A DNA stretch of 64,000 nucleotides from Ferruginivarius sediminum (GTDB lineage Bacteria > Pseudomonadota > Alphaproteobacteria > Kiloniellales > Rhodovibrionaceae): contig NZ_QPMH01000009.1 in NCBI RefSeq assembly GCF_003344765.1, forward strand, positions 86,832-150,831, read 5' to 3'. A program made the position numbers and the translations under genes. Of the stretch, positions 50,360-59,745 are shown in pieces. The notes below the pieces were generated by a model. That model was not told where the DNA came from. It saw nothing but the letters and a program-made list of their open reading frames with translations, and made no database searches. How positions within the stretch are numbered: the first letter of the stretch is position 1; each line of letters opens with the position of its first letter.

Positions 50360-51982
50360 ATGCAGGACGCTAAAGAGGACAACGCAGCGCATATGGTAGC
50401 CGATCAGGAGCCGGTGGCACGGCTGTTGTCGGACCCGGCAACGCACGGGTCCGAGGCGTCGGATGTCAAGCGCCTGGATACCCACGCCTCGATGGTATTC
50501 CTGGCCGGCGATCGGGTTTACAAGGTCAAGCGCGCGGTGAACTTTCCCTATATGGATTTCTCCACGCTGGAGAAGCGGCGCCGCGCCTGCGCCAGGGAAC
50601 TGGAACTGAACCGTCGCACGGCCCCGGAAATCTATCTTGGTGCCTGTCCGGTCCTTCGGGACGAGGATGGCGGCCTGCGTCTCGGCCCCATGGACGCCGA
50701 GGGCGCCCGTTCGCCCGAAGGCAAGGAGGCCGTCGAGTGGGCCGTCGTCATGCGGCGATTTCCGCAGGAGAAGCTGCTGGACCGTCTGGCTGACGAGGAA
50801 GCCCTCGATGCCGCGACGGTGGATGCGCTGGCCGCCGCGATCGCCGACTTCCACGACCGCGCCGAGTCGGTCGAGGGCGGCGGCGCCGCCGCGTTGGGCT
50901 GGGTCATCGCCGAGAACGCGGAGGAGTTCCCGCAAAGTCCCGAACTGTTCCCGTCCGAGGATGCCGAGGCGCTGAACGCGGCCTCCAGGCAGGCGCTGGA
51001 GGCGGTGCGCGACCTGTTGGACAGGCGCGCGGCGGACGGACTGGTGCGGCGCTGCCACGGCGACCTGCACCTGCGCAATGTCGTCTTGCTGGAGGACGGC
51101 CCCCGGCTGTTCGACGCCATCGAGTTCAACGACGATATCGCCTGTATCGACGTACTCTACGACCTGGCCTTCATGCTGATGGACCTGGACCGGCGGGAAC
51201 TTGGCTGGGCCGCGAACCGGCTGTTGAACCGCTATCTGCAGGATCGCGACGACCTGGAAGGCCTGGCGGCGATGCCGCTGTTCCTGTCGCTGCGCGCGGC
51301 CATCCGCGCCAAGGTGAATGCAAGCGCCCTGGCCGCGCAGCGGGACGCGGCGGCGCGCGAGCGACTGCGCGCCGAGGCCGGGGCGCTGTTCCAGGCCGCC
51401 CAAGCGTATCTGAAGCCGGCACCGCCATGCCTTGTCGCCGTCGGCGGCGTGTCCGGCACCGGCAAGACCACGCTCGCGCGAGAGTTGGCGCCGGGACTGG
51501 GCGCGCCGCCGGGGGCACTGATCTTCCGCTCGGACGTGGAGCGCAAGCGAATCTTCGGCGTCGGCGAGACCGAGCGCCTGCCCGAGGCCGCCTATCAGGG
51601 CCGGATCAACGCGCAAGTGTACGAGCAGATGCTGGAGCGTGCCCGCCGCGCGTTGGTTGCCGGGCGTTCCGCCATCGTCGAGGCGACCTTCCTGCGCCGC
51701 GAGGACCGGGCCGAGGTCCGCAAGCTGGGCGAGGCGGCGGGTGTCCGCTACTGCGGCCTGTGGCTGCAGGCGCCGGAACCCGAGTTGATGTCCCGCGTCG
51801 CGGGACGCAGTGGCGACGCGTCCGACGCCACGCGGGAGGTCGTCGCGGGCCAGCTCGAACGGGCGCCGAAGGGCGAGGTAGCCTGGCCGTCCGTCGATGC
51901 CGGCGGCAACATCGAAACGGTCGCGGCAAGGGCACGGGACACGCTGCGCGAAGCCGGACTGCTTTCGGGTCCGGGTCAGTGA
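50360..51982 (+). CDS. Fusion of aminoglycoside-phosphotransferase-like and P-loop kinase domains
   Basis: A 540-residue two-domain protein. The N-terminal part is an APH/choline-kinase-like domain with the catalytic loop CHGDLHLRNVV (about 233-243) and the metal Asp in LFDAIEFNDDIACIDVLYDLAFMLMDL. The C-terminal part is an AAA/zeta-toxin-like P-loop kinase with Walker A GVSGTGKTTLA (about 363-373) and EATFLRREDR. I recall this combination as a conserved family often labelled bifunctional aminoglycoside phosphotransferase/ATP-binding protein, with no known substrate. Resistance is not implied. The ATG at 50360 is preferred weakly over 50327 and 50393. Confidence 0.85.
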   Translation: MQDAKEDNAAHMVADQEPVARLLSDPATHGSEASDVKRLDTHASMVFLAGDRVYKVKRAVNFPYMDFSTLEKRRRACARELELNRRTAPEIYLGACPVLRDEDGGLRLGPMDAEGARSPEGKEAVEWAVVMRRFPQEKLLDRLADEEALDAATVDALAAAIADFHDRAESVEGGGAAALGWVIAENAEEFPQSPELFPSEDAEALNAASRQALEAVRDLLDRRAADGLVRRCHGDLHLRNVVLLEDGPRLFDAIEFNDDIACIDVLYDLAFMLMDLDRRELGWAANRLLNRYLQDRDDLEGLAAMPLFLSLRAAIRAKVNASALAAQRDAAARERLRAEAGALFQAAQAYLKPAPPCLVAVGGVSGTGKTTLARELAPGLGAPPGALIFRSDVERKRIFGVGETERLPEAAYQGRINAQVYEQMLERARRALVAGRSAIVEATFLRREDRAEVRKLGEAAGVRYCGLWLQAPEPELMSRVAGRSGDASDATREVVAGQLERAPKGEVAWPSVDAGGNIETVAARARDTLREAGLLSGPGQ

Positions 51983-52036
51983 TCTCGGCAAAGGGCCACG
52001 GTGCGCGCCGGTAACCGCCTGTTGCCCGGCCGGTCC

Positions 52037-52396
52037 TCAATCGCCGCAGAAATGGCTCGGCTCTTCGAGGATCCCCTGGCGGAGCTTCTCGAACCAGACG
52101 CGCGCCGCCCACTTGTTCAACTTGTCGCACAGCACGTCCCTTGCTGGAAGGACGAGCGGTGTCGTGAGCGCAAAGTTGATGGCGGGCGGCGGGATCATAT
52201 CCAGGATATCGCCTTCCTCCTCGAATTCGTCCCGGTCGGACTTTTCGACATGGTCGGCGAGCGAGAGCGCCAGGAAATTGATGACGGCGGAGAGTTCGGG
52301 CGAGTCCCTCTCAAGCCGCTGCATCTGCTCCGAAAGCTGCTTCGTGCTGGCGGCGTGGAGAAGGTCGGCGTATTTCCGGTAATCGTCGGTCCACAT
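52037..52396 (-). CDS. Conserved-looking hypothetical protein (119 aa)
   Basis: An unrecognised 119-residue cytoplasmic protein. It starts MWTDDYRKYADLLHAASTKQLSEQM, has an acidic centre (EKSDRDEFEEEGDILDMIPPP), and ends with a hydrophobic and basic helix (LCDKLNKWAARVWFEKLRQGILEEPSHFCGD). It has no signal peptide, membrane span or known catalytic motif. The frame is unlike GC-shadow frames because its composition is balanced and it has a good ribosome-binding site (GGACGGAG). It is convergent with the fused kinase gene and is followed in the other direction by the symporter gene. Function unknown. Confidence 0.7.
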   Translation of the reverse strand: MWTDDYRKYADLLHAASTKQLSEQMQRLERDSPELSAVINFLALSLADHVEKSDRDEFEEEGDILDMIPPPAINFALTTPLVLPARDVLCDKLNKWAARVWFEKLRQGILEEPSHFCGD

Positions 52397-52465
52397 TGCA
52401 AATCTCCGTCCGGCCTTCGATACACAACGATTCAACGACCGGCGGTGTGGTTGAGTGCGCGCAAA

Positions 52466-54046
52466 TCACAAGAACATGCCAATGGCCGCCAGCATCAGCA
52501 GGCAAAGCGCGGCTGCTTGATAGCGATAGTCGCGGTACCAGGCTTCGCCGGGCGTGTCGCTGGCGAGGTCCGAGCGCTGGAAGGACGCGGCCGGCGACGC
52601 CGGGGGCTGGGCCGGCGCCGCTCTCGCCGCCGCCGCCATGAGCAGGGCGGCCAGGGCGAACATGCCGACCGCCATGTAAGTGAAATGCAGGGCCGGCAGG
52701 CCAAGGCGGGCCCAGAGGCCGGTCACTTCCTTTACAAGGAAAAGCACCATGCCGACGCCCAAACCGCCAAGAAGCGCGGGAAACGCCGCGCTGCGCGGCA
52801 GGCGGCGGATGAACAGGCCGCCCAGGTAAACGGCGACGATGGGCGGCACAAGGTAGGCCAGCGTCGACTGGAAATACTCGAACAGCGAGCCAAAGCGCTG
52901 GATCAGCGGCGCGTAGAGGGCGGCGACGACAATCAGCAGGCCGGTGAACGCCCGGCCGATGACGAGCAGTGCGGGTCCCGGCGTTCGCGGGCGGAGGCCG
53001 CGGACGAAATCCATCGTCAGTAGCGAGGCCGCCGCGTTCATGGCGCTGTCCAGGCTGGACATGATGGCCGCGACGAGCGCTGTCAGGACGAGGCCGCGAA
53101 GGCCGACCGGTAAAAGCTCGAACGCCAGCGCGGGGAAGGCGCGATCCGGGTTCTCCAGTTCCGGGAACAGGTGAAGCGCGATCAGGCCCGGCATTACCAT
53201 CAGGAACACGTTCGGCAGCTTCAGGAGGCCGCCGAACAGCGCGCCCTTCCGCCCCTCGTCGAGTGACCGCGCAGCCAGGGCGCGCTGCACGAAGTACTGG
53301 TTCAAGCTCCAGTAGTAGAAGCCGAGGAGGAGGACGCCAAGAATGCCGGGCCACGGCAGGAAGCCGTCGTCCGCCGGGCGTATCAGGGCCAGCTTCGCCG
53401 CGTCGAGACTGTCCGTAACGGCATCCCAGCCGCCCGCCTCCCGCAGGCCGAACACCAGGATCAGCACGGCGCCGAGGATGATCAGCACTGCCTGGAGCGC
53501 GTCGGTCACCACCACCGCCCGCAGGCCGCCCACCAGCGTGTAGAGCCCGGCGACGATGGCCAGACCCGCGCTTGTCCGCCACAGGCCGAGTTCCGGGAAC
53601 ACCGTGCTGATGACGATGCCGCCGGCATAGAGCGCGCCGGCCATGTCGATGAACAGCAGGGTCACGATGGTGAACAGCGCGAAGACCCAGCGTGAGCGCC
53701 GGTCGAAACGCGCCTCGAGGTACTCCGGCACTGTGAACAGCCGCGCGCGGAGGAACACCGGCAGCATGAACACGGCAAGCACGATCAGTACCAGCGTGGC
53801 TGTCCACTCGTAATTGAAGACGACCATGCCGTGGCTGTAGCTCGCCCCGATCAGCCCGACGAAGCTGGCCCCCGACATGTTCGAGGCGAAGAGGGAGAAG
53901 CCGATCAGGTACCAGGGCAGCGCCCGCCCGGCCAGGAAGTAATCCCCCGCATCCCGCTCCCGCCGCCCGGCCCAGACGCCGACGGCGAGGACCAGGGCGA
54001 GATAGCCGGCGATTACGACAAGGTCGATGGCGGTCCAGCGGGACAT
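52466..54046 (-). CDS. Sodium:solute symporter (SSS family)
   Basis: A 526-residue membrane transporter with about 13-14 hydrophobic spans. Family motifs: DYFLAGRALPWYLIGFSLFASNMSGASFVGLIGASYSHGM (N-terminal, about 34-73), GGLRAVVVTDALQAVLIILGAV (about 172-193), LTALVAAIMSSLDSAMNAAASLLTMDF (about 335-361), and a long hydrophilic stretch before the last span. Ser and Asn in LFASNMSGAS lie at the sodium site. The group includes sodium-coupled sugar and amino-acid symporters, and the substrate is not evident. No catabolic genes are adjacent. It is the first gene of its direction with the DUF2189 gene upstream. Confidence 0.88.
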   Translation of the reverse strand: MSRWTAIDLVVIAGYLALVLAVGVWAGRRERDAGDYFLAGRALPWYLIGFSLFASNMSGASFVGLIGASYSHGMVVFNYEWTATLVLIVLAVFMLPVFLRARLFTVPEYLEARFDRRSRWVFALFTIVTLLFIDMAGALYAGGIVISTVFPELGLWRTSAGLAIVAGLYTLVGGLRAVVVTDALQAVLIILGAVLILVFGLREAGGWDAVTDSLDAAKLALIRPADDGFLPWPGILGVLLLGFYYWSLNQYFVQRALAARSLDEGRKGALFGGLLKLPNVFLMVMPGLIALHLFPELENPDRAFPALAFELLPVGLRGLVLTALVAAIMSSLDSAMNAAASLLTMDFVRGLRPRTPGPALLVIGRAFTGLLIVVAALYAPLIQRFGSLFEYFQSTLAYLVPPIVAVYLGGLFIRRLPRSAAFPALLGGLGVGMVLFLVKEVTGLWARLGLPALHFTYMAVGMFALAALLMAAAARAAPAQPPASPAASFQRSDLASDTPGEAWYRDYRYQAAALCLLMLAAIGMFL

Positions 54047-54112
54047 GGCGGTTCAGTGAGGGCGGCGGAGGTTGGTGGAGACACGCCCCTCCGGCTCACT
54101 TGCGGCAGCTTT

Positions 54113-54132
54113 CCTCCCCGGTGAAGGGGAGG
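54113..54132. repeat. Short GC-rich inverted repeat downstream of the DUF2189 gene
   Basis: CCTCCCC (54113-54119) and GGGGAGG (54126-54132) form a perfect 7-bp stem with a 6-base loop. It lies in the 206-base gap between the DUF2189 and symporter genes. The flanks resemble dispersed intergenic repeats common in alphaproteobacteria. It lacks a T run and may be a processing or repeat element rather than a terminator. Confidence 0.45.
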
Positions 54133-54252
54133 CCGACTGACAAAGCAGAAACGTCACCTTCCCGCCAGAATAGTTGGTCCAAGCCCTGCTGGGGCGTCCA
54201 CGGCAAGGCCAGCGGCGGAGTTGAAGACCTGCCTCGTTTCCGGCGGCCAACC

Positions 54253-55038
54253 CTACTCGTGATACGTCACCAGATCCTTGTACGCATACCACGTCGCATG
54301 GCCGATCAACGGCATGGCGACGGCGAGGCCGATGTAGAAGGTGACGAGGCCGGCGGCGGTGAACAGGACGATCAGGGCCGCCCAGATGCCCATCGGGATG
54401 ATGTTCTGGCGCACTGCCTCGATGCTGGTCACGATGGCGGTGGCGACGTTCACCTCGGGCCGGTCGAGGAGCATCGGGATCGATACCGCAGAGATCGCGA
54501 AGACCAGGGCCGCCAGGACGGCGCCGACGCCTACGCCGACGATCAGGAAGGGGATCGATTCGGCGCTGAAGAACACCTCGGCCACGAAATTGTCGAGGCT
54601 CGGCGGCGCGTAGCTGAAGAACAGCGCGAAGATCAGCGTCGCCAGGCGGATCCAGGCCAGGAGGAACAGCATCAGCGCCACGCCCATCAGCACGATCTGG
54701 CTGGTGTTGCGCTGGATACCGCGCACGGCGTCGGCCAGGGTCGCCGATTCGCCCTCGCCCTGGCGGCGGCTCACCTCGTAGAAGCCGACGGCAAGGATCG
54801 GGCCCATCAGCATGAAGCCCGCCGAGAGCGGCAGGACCAGATAGAAGAGGCCCAGGAACCACAATGCACCCAGCACGATGAAGCCGATCAGGGTGAAGAT
54901 CAGCCCATAGGCGATGCTGACCGACGGCGTACGGCGCATATCCTGCCAGCCGCAGGCCAGCCATACCCACGGCCGGTCGGCCGCGATGCGATGGATGCGC
55001 GGGGCGGGCCCGCCGAAGACCGTGACCGTGTCGCTCAT
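54253..55038 (-). CDS. DUF2189 membrane protein
   Basis: A 261-residue integral membrane protein of the DUF2189 family with six hydrophobic spans. The family block IAADRPWVWLACGWQDMRRTPSVSIAYGLIFTLIGFIVL is at about 18-56, GFMLMGPILAVGFYEVSRRQGEGE lies near 74-97, and the end is PLIGHATWYAYKDLVTY. Members are commonly found near cbb3 oxidase genes; this one is divergent from ccoN across a gap with an FNR/FixK box. It is thus a candidate accessory membrane protein for low-oxygen respiration, although no activity is known. The ATG at 55038 has GGGAAGCG upstream. Confidence 0.88.
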   Translation of the reverse strand: MSDTVTVFGGPAPRIHRIAADRPWVWLACGWQDMRRTPSVSIAYGLIFTLIGFIVLGALWFLGLFYLVLPLSAGFMLMGPILAVGFYEVSRRQGEGESATLADAVRGIQRNTSQIVLMGVALMLFLLAWIRLATLIFALFFSYAPPSLDNFVAEVFFSAESIPFLIVGVGVGAVLAALVFAISAVSIPMLLDRPEVNVATAIVTSIEAVRQNIIPMGIWAALIVLFTAAGLVTFYIGLAVAMPLIGHATWYAYKDLVTYHE

Positions 55039-55344
55039 GACGCTTCGCTTCCCTGCATTGGCGCCGGGCCGGCCATGGCCCCGGCGGCTATCCCTGTCCC
55101 GGATGCGGCACTGCGCCGCGGCGAATCCGCTCGCGGCACCCTTTCCGGGCATGCATTCGAATTATAGCATCCATTCCCGCTTGCACTACGCCGCGAGCGT
55201 GCCTCGCCGGCATTGACGCATGTCAATGTCGCCGCACGGCGTTCCGGTGCATCAGTCGCATGGATCAATCGAGGATGGCGCCGGTGCGCACCGCGCCGCG
55301 TATTGCCGGTCCGCCATCCGTTGTCCCATCCTGAGGGGGAGTTC
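55039..55344. other. 306-base divergent region between DUF2189 and ccoN genes
   Basis: No gene is seen. It holds the FNR/FixK box at 55213-55226 and, on the minus strand, a perfect TATAAT (plus-strand ATTATA at 55161-55166) about 60 bases from the box, a spacing suited to a class I activator site for the DUF2189 gene. No equally clear -10 is visible for ccoN. Confidence 0.55.
55213..55226. promoter_or_regulatory. FNR/FixK-type box upstream of ccoNOQP
   Basis: TTGAC-GCAT-GTCAA is a perfect inverted repeat matching the TTGA-N6-TCAA pattern bound by FNR, FixK and Anr regulators. cbb3 oxidase operons are classic low-oxygen targets. It lies 119 bases before the ccoN start and 175 bases before the divergent DUF2189 start, so it may serve both. 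Confidence 0.8.
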
Positions 55345-56823
55345 ATGGCCCAGTCCGCCGTTGCCTCTGCCGAGCGCGTCACCGCGCGGGAGACCTACAA
55401 CGAGGATGTCGTCCGCCTGTTCGTCCTGGCCACCATGTTCTGGGGCGTGGCCGCGTTCACGGTGGGCGTGTTCATCGCCCTGCAGCTGGCATATCCCGAG
55501 CTGAACCTCGGGTTTGCCGAGACCACCTTCGGCCGGCTGCGGCCGCTGCATACGTCGGGCGCCATCTTCGGTTTCGGCGGCAACGCGCTCTTCGCGACCT
55601 CCCTTCACGTGGTGCAGCGCACCTGCCGGGCGCGGCTGTTCGGCGGCGACGAGACGGCGCTGTTCCTGTTCCTGGGCTATCAGGCCTTCCTTGTGATGGC
55701 CGGCCTAGGCTACGTCTTCGGCATCACCCAGTCGCGCGAGTACGCCGAGCCGGAGTGGTACGTCGATCTGTGGCTGGCCATCGTCTGGGTGGCCTACCTG
55801 GTGGTCTACGTCGGCACCATCATGAAGCGCCGGGAGCCGCACATCTACGTGGCGAACTGGTTCTTCCTGGCCTTCATCGTGACCATCGCGATGCTGCACA
55901 TCGTCAACAACCTGGCGGTGCCGGTCAGCATCTTCGGCACCAAGAGCTACTCGCTGTTCAGCGGCGTGCAGGATGCGATCACACAGTGGTGGTACGGTCA
56001 CAACGCGGTGGGCTTCTTCCTGACCGCCGGCTTCCTGGGGATGATGTACTACTACATTCCCAAGCGCGCGGAGCGGCCGGTCTATTCCTACCGCCTGTCG
56101 ATCATCCACTTCTGGGCGCTGATCTTCCTCTACATCTGGGCCGGGCCGCACCACCTGCACTACACCTCCCTGCCCGACTGGACGCAGACCCTTGGCATGG
56201 TGTTCTCGGTGATGCTGTGGATGCCGTCCTGGGGCGGCATGATCAACGGAATCATGACCCTCTCCGGCGCCTGGGACAAGCTGCGCACCGACCCCGTGCT
56301 GCGCTTCCTCGTGGTCTCCGTCGCCTTCTACGGGATGAGCACCTTCGAGGGCCCGGTGATGTCCATCAAGCCGGTGAACGCGCTCTCGCATTACACCGAC
56401 TGGACCATCGGCCACGTCCACTCCGGCGCGCTGGGCTGGGTCGCCTTCGTGTCCTTCGGTGCGGTCTACTTCCTGGTGCCGCACCTGTGGAAGCGCGAGC
56501 GGCTCTACTCGCTGAAGCTGGTCAGCTATCACTTCTGGATCGCGACGGTGGGCATCGTCCTCTACATCACCTCGATGTGGATCTCCGGCATCATGCAGGG
56601 CCTGATGTGGCGGTCGTACGACCGGCTGGGCTTCCTGCAGTACTCCTTCGTCGAGACCGTCGAGGCGATGCATCCCTTCTATGTGATCCGGGCGCTGGGC
56701 GGGATATTCTTCCTCACCGGCGCGCTGATCATGGTCTACAACCTGGTGCGCACGATGCGCGGCGAGGTGCGCGAGGAAACGCCCGTACTCGCCGGCCGTG
56801 CCGCCGCCCGTCCGGCCGAGTAA
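55345..56823 (+). CDS. ccoN: cbb3-type cytochrome c oxidase subunit I CcoN
   Basis: Catalytic subunit of the high-affinity terminal oxidase. The 492-residue protein has about 12 membrane spans and the haem/copper His ligands in order: [10 protein letters not shown] (low-spin haem), [16 protein letters not shown] (CuB and the cross-linked Tyr region), [13 protein letters not shown] (CuB His pair) and [10 protein letters not shown] (haem ligands). The start at 55345 follows GAGGGGGAG. It heads the operon ccoN-ccoO-ccoQ-ccoP; the gap to ccoO is 15 bases. The FNR/FixK box upstream implies induction at low oxygen. Assembly genes ccoGHIS are not adjacent. Confidence 0.97.
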   Translation: MAQSAVASAERVTARETYNEDVVRLFVLATMFWGVAAFTVGVFIALQLAYPELNLGFAETTFGRLRPLHTSGAIFGFGGNALFATSLHVVQRTCRARLFGGDETALFLFLGYQAFLVMAGLGYVFGITQSREYAEPEWYVDLWLAIVWVAYLVVYVGTIMKRREPHIYVANWFFLAFIVTIAMLHIVNNLAVPVSIFGTKSYSLFSGVQDAITQWWYGHNAVGFFLTAGFLGMMYYYIPKRAERPVYSYRLSIIHFWALIFLYIWAGPHHLHYTSLPDWTQTLGMVFSVMLWMPSWGGMINGIMTLSGAWDKLRTDPVLRFLVVSVAFYGMSTFEGPVMSIKPVNALSHYTDWTIGHVHSGALGWVAFVSFGAVYFLVPHLWKRERLYSLKLVSYHFWIATVGIVLYITSMWISGIMQGLMWRSYDRLGFLQYSFVETVEAMHPFYVIRALGGIFFLTGALIMVYNLVRTMRGEVREETPVLAGRAAARPAE

Positions 56824-56838
56824 AGGGGGCGCGACGCC

Positions 56839-57561
56839 ATGCACTGGCATGCCCGTATCGAGAAAAACGTCATCCTGCTGCTGGTTCTGACGCTGATCAC
56901 CGTGTCCATCGGCGGCATCGTCGAGATCGTGCCGACCTTCACGATCGAGAGCACCATCGAGAAGGTGAAGGGCGTCCGGCCCTACTCGCCGCTGGAGCTG
57001 GCCGGGCGGAACATCTACGTGCGCGAGGGCTGCTACACTTGCCACAGCCAGCAGATCCGCACCTTCCGTGACGAGGTGGAGCGCTATGGACACTACTCGC
57101 TGGCGGCGGAGAGCATGTACGACCATCCCTTCCAGTGGGGCTCCAAGCGCACCGGGCCCGATCTGGCGCGCGTCGGCGGCAAGTACTCGAACGACTGGCA
57201 CGTCGCGCACCTGAAGGACCCGCGCTCGGTGGTCCCGGAATCGATCATGCCGCCCTATGCCTTCCTGGCCGAGACGCCGCTTCGCATGGACGACGTGAAC
57301 GCGCACCTGGAGGCCAACATCGCGGTGGGCGTGCCCTACAGCGAGGCGATGCTGGAGAACGCCCGCGCCGACCTGCGCGCCCAGGCGAACCCGAACGCCG
57401 ACACCGAGGGCCTGCTAGAGCGCTATCCCAAGGCCGAGGTGGCGGACTTCGACGGCAATCCCGGGCAGTTGACCGAGATGGACGCGCTGGTCGCCTACCT
57501 CCAGATCCTGGGCCGGATGGTCGATTTCGCCGATTACGGCACCGAAGAGTTGGCGCAGTAG
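56839..57561 (+). CDS. ccoO: cbb3-type cytochrome c oxidase subunit II CcoO
   Basis: Membrane-anchored mono-haem c subunit. The 240-residue protein has an N-terminal span (about 9-31), the haem site CYTCH at 65-69 in [17 protein letters not shown], and a distal Met ligand in SIMPPYAFL. The pattern [40 protein letters not shown] is diagnostic of CcoO. Length fits the family. Electrons pass from CcoP through it to CcoN. Confidence 0.97.
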   Translation: MHWHARIEKNVILLLVLTLITVSIGGIVEIVPTFTIESTIEKVKGVRPYSPLELAGRNIYVREGCYTCHSQQIRTFRDEVERYGHYSLAAESMYDHPFQWGSKRTGPDLARVGGKYSNDWHVAHLKDPRSVVPESIMPPYAFLAETPLRMDDVNAHLEANIAVGVPYSEAMLENARADLRAQANPNADTEGLLERYPKAEVADFDGNPGQLTEMDALVAYLQILGRMVDFADYGTEELAQ

Positions 57562-57580
57562 CAGACGAGGGGGCCAAGCG

Positions 57581-57745
57581 ATGGAGTGGCTGCAGGATTT
57601 CGCCATCTGGCTGCGCCAGCTCTGGGTTCTCTGGCTGATGCTGTTGTTCCTGGGAGTCGTGGCCTGGGTCTACTGGCCGCGCCGGAAGGACAAGCTCGAG
57701 CGGCATGGGCGCATCCCGCTCGAGGACAACAACGAGGAGACGTAA
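57581..57745 (+). CDS. ccoQ: cbb3-type oxidase small subunit CcoQ
   Basis: A 54-residue protein with one membrane span (about 12-32, LRQLWVLWLMLLFLGVVAWVYWP) followed by a basic and then acidic tail (RRKDKLERHGRIPLEDNNEET), as in CcoQ proteins that stabilise the oxidase. The start is ATG at 57581, 19 bases after ccoO, and the stop is three bases before ccoP. It is short and easily missed by gene callers, but position and topology are clear. Confidence 0.92.
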   Translation: MEWLQDFAIWLRQLWVLWLMLLFLGVVAWVYWPRRKDKLERHGRIPLEDNNEET

Positions 57746-57748
57746 GCG

Positions 57749-58615
57749 ATGCCGACCAAGGTCGAGAAGGACTCCCTGACGGGCCAGGAAACGACGGGCC
57801 ACGAATGGGACGGCATCAAGGAACTCAATACGCCGCTGCCGAAGTGGTGGTTGTACGTGTTCTACGCCTCGATCATCTTCTCGGTGATCTACATGGTCCT
57901 CTATCCGGCCATCCCCTCGCTCAGCGGCTATACCGAGGGCCTGCTGGGCTGGGACCGCAGGGCCGAGCTGCGCGAGGAGATCCAGGAAGCCAACGCCGCC
58001 CAGGCCCAGTTCGTCGACCGCATCAAGGCCTCAGAGCCGCGGCAGATCGCCGAGGACAACGAACTGCTGAACTTCGCGATGGCCGGCGGCCAGGCCGCGT
58101 TCGCCGACAACTGCGCACCGTGTCACGGGCAGGGTGGTGCCGGGCGGCCCGGCGGCTATCCCACGCTGGCCGACGACGCCTGGATCTGGGGCGGCACCAT
58201 GGAGGCCGTGCACCACACGATTGCCTACGGTGTGCGCAACGAGCACGAGCAGAGCCGGCAGTCGATGATGCCCGCCTTCGGCAATATCCTGGACCGCCAG
58301 CAGGTCGAACAGGTCGCGACCTACGTGTACTCGCTGTCGAACGACGTGACGGACCAGGCGGCGGTGCAGGCCGGGCAGGAGATCTTTCAGCAGAACTGCG
58401 TCGCCTGCCACGGCGCGAACGCCCAGGGCAACAACCAGCTCGGCGCGCCCAACCTGTCGGACGCGATCTGGCTCTATGGCGGCGAGAAGGCCGATATCGT
58501 GGCGCAGATCGCCAAGCCCAAGCACGGCAACATGCCGGCGTGGTCCACCCGCCTCGACCCGGAAACGGTCAAGATGCTGGCGGTCTACGTGCACTCCCTC
58601 GGCGGCGGCCAGTAG
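57749..58615 (+). CDS. ccoP: cbb3-type cytochrome c oxidase subunit III CcoP
   Basis: Di-haem c subunit that receives electrons from the soluble cytochrome pool. The 288-residue protein begins with the CcoP pattern TTGHEWDGIKELNTPLPKWWLYVFYASIIFSVIYMVLYPAIP (N-terminal segment and membrane span, about 16-56). The two haem sites are CAPCH at 122-126 and CVACH at 217-221, with Met ligands in MMPAFG and NMPAW. Both haem domains are intact. It ends the ccoNOQP operon. Confidence 0.97.
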   Translation: MPTKVEKDSLTGQETTGHEWDGIKELNTPLPKWWLYVFYASIIFSVIYMVLYPAIPSLSGYTEGLLGWDRRAELREEIQEANAAQAQFVDRIKASEPRQIAEDNELLNFAMAGGQAAFADNCAPCHGQGGAGRPGGYPTLADDAWIWGGTMEAVHHTIAYGVRNEHEQSRQSMMPAFGNILDRQQVEQVATYVYSLSNDVTDQAAVQAGQEIFQQNCVACHGANAQGNNQLGAPNLSDAIWLYGGEKADIVAQIAKPKHGNMPAWSTRLDPETVKMLAVYVHSLGGGQ

Positions 58616-58749
58616 GGCCCGGCGTCGCGGCTTTCCAAGGCGGGCGCGGTCTTGCGGATTCGCGCCCGCTTCCCAACCTGATCCCGTTGTGACACCATCG
58701 CGCCGCCGCCGACGGGCGGCGCGACTCGGCGTACAGGGACAGTACGATC

Positions 58750-59709
58750 ATGACTTACACGGTTTTCATCGACGGCGAGGCGGGAACGACCGGCCTGCAG
58801 ATTCGCGAGCGGCTGGCCGGGCGCCCGGAAATCCAACTTCTCAGCCTGCCGGATGATCGCCGCAAGGACCGTGAGGCGCGCGCCGAACTTCTGAACCGCG
58901 CCGACGTGGCCATCCTGTGCCTGCCGGACGAGGCCGCGCGCGAGGCCGTGGAATTGGTGGAGAACACCGATGCACGCGTGCTCGACGCCTCCTCGGCGCA
59001 TCGCGTGAACCCCGATTGGGCCTACGGTTTCCCCGAGATGGTGGAAGAGCAGGCCGAGCGCATCGCGAACGCGGCGCGGGTCAGCAATCCCGGCTGCTAT
59101 CCCACTGGCGCGGTCTCGCTGATCCGGCCGCTGATGGAGGCAGGCGTTCTCTCTTCCGATGCGGCCATGAACGTTCATGCCGTTTCCGGCTATTCCGGCG
59201 GTGGGCGCAAGCTGATCGAGAGCTACGAGGGGCCGGAGGCCGCCTCGGCGCCGCCGTACAAGCTCTACGGCCTCAGCCTGGAGCACAAGCATGTGGGCGA
59301 GATGCGGGTCCACGGCGGCCTGTCGCACCAGCCGATCTTCGTGCCCAGCGTCGGACGCTTCCGCCAGGGGATGATCGTGCAGGTGCCGCTGCATCTCTGG
59401 GCGCTGCCGGGGCGGCCGGCGCCCCAAGATATCCACGACGTTCTGGCCACTCACTATCGGGGCCAGCGCTTCGTTCACGTCGCCGGCCTGTCGGAGAGCC
59501 GCGGCTTGAAGGAGCTTCAGGCAGAAACGCTGAACGGCACCAACGACCTGCGCCTCTACGTCTTCCCGAACGAGGCCGGTGACGAGGTGCTGCTGTGCGC
59601 GGTGCTGGATAACCTTGGCAAGGGCGCTTCCGGCGCGGCGGTTCAGAACCTGAACCTGATGCTGGGCCTGCCGCAGGAAGCGGGGCTGGAAAGCCGTCTG
59701 GCGGCGTAG
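58750..59709 (+). CDS. argC: N-acetyl-gamma-glutamyl-phosphate reductase, type 2
   Basis: Third enzyme of arginine synthesis: reduces N-acetylglutamyl phosphate to the semialdehyde with NADPH. The 319-residue length and start MTYTVFIDGEAGTTGLQIRERL mark the shorter type-2 ArgC found in alphaproteobacteria. The catalytic Cys is C116 in VSNPGCYPTGA, and the substrate-site stretch AVSGYSGGGRKLIE follows. It ends in the expected ASGAAVQNLNLMLGL. A 134-base gap separates it from ccoP, so it is probably a separate unit. Other arg genes are not in the window. Confidence 0.94.
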   Translation: MTYTVFIDGEAGTTGLQIRERLAGRPEIQLLSLPDDRRKDREARAELLNRADVAILCLPDEAAREAVELVENTDARVLDASSAHRVNPDWAYGFPEMVEEQAERIANAARVSNPGCYPTGAVSLIRPLMEAGVLSSDAAMNVHAVSGYSGGGRKLIESYEGPEAASAPPYKLYGLSLEHKHVGEMRVHGGLSHQPIFVPSVGRFRQGMIVQVPLHLWALPGRPAPQDIHDVLATHYRGQRFVHVAGLSESRGLKELQAETLNGTNDLRLYVFPNEAGDEVLLCAVLDNLGKGASGAAVQNLNLMLGLPQEAGLESRLAA

Positions 59710-59745
59710 GCGGGTGGCATCCGGCCACTCGTGGGGTGCCCCCGG

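Noticed and set aside
50360..51982. Aminoglycoside resistance gene
   Set aside because: The APH-like domain is part of a chromosomal fusion family with no known resistance role and no mobile context.
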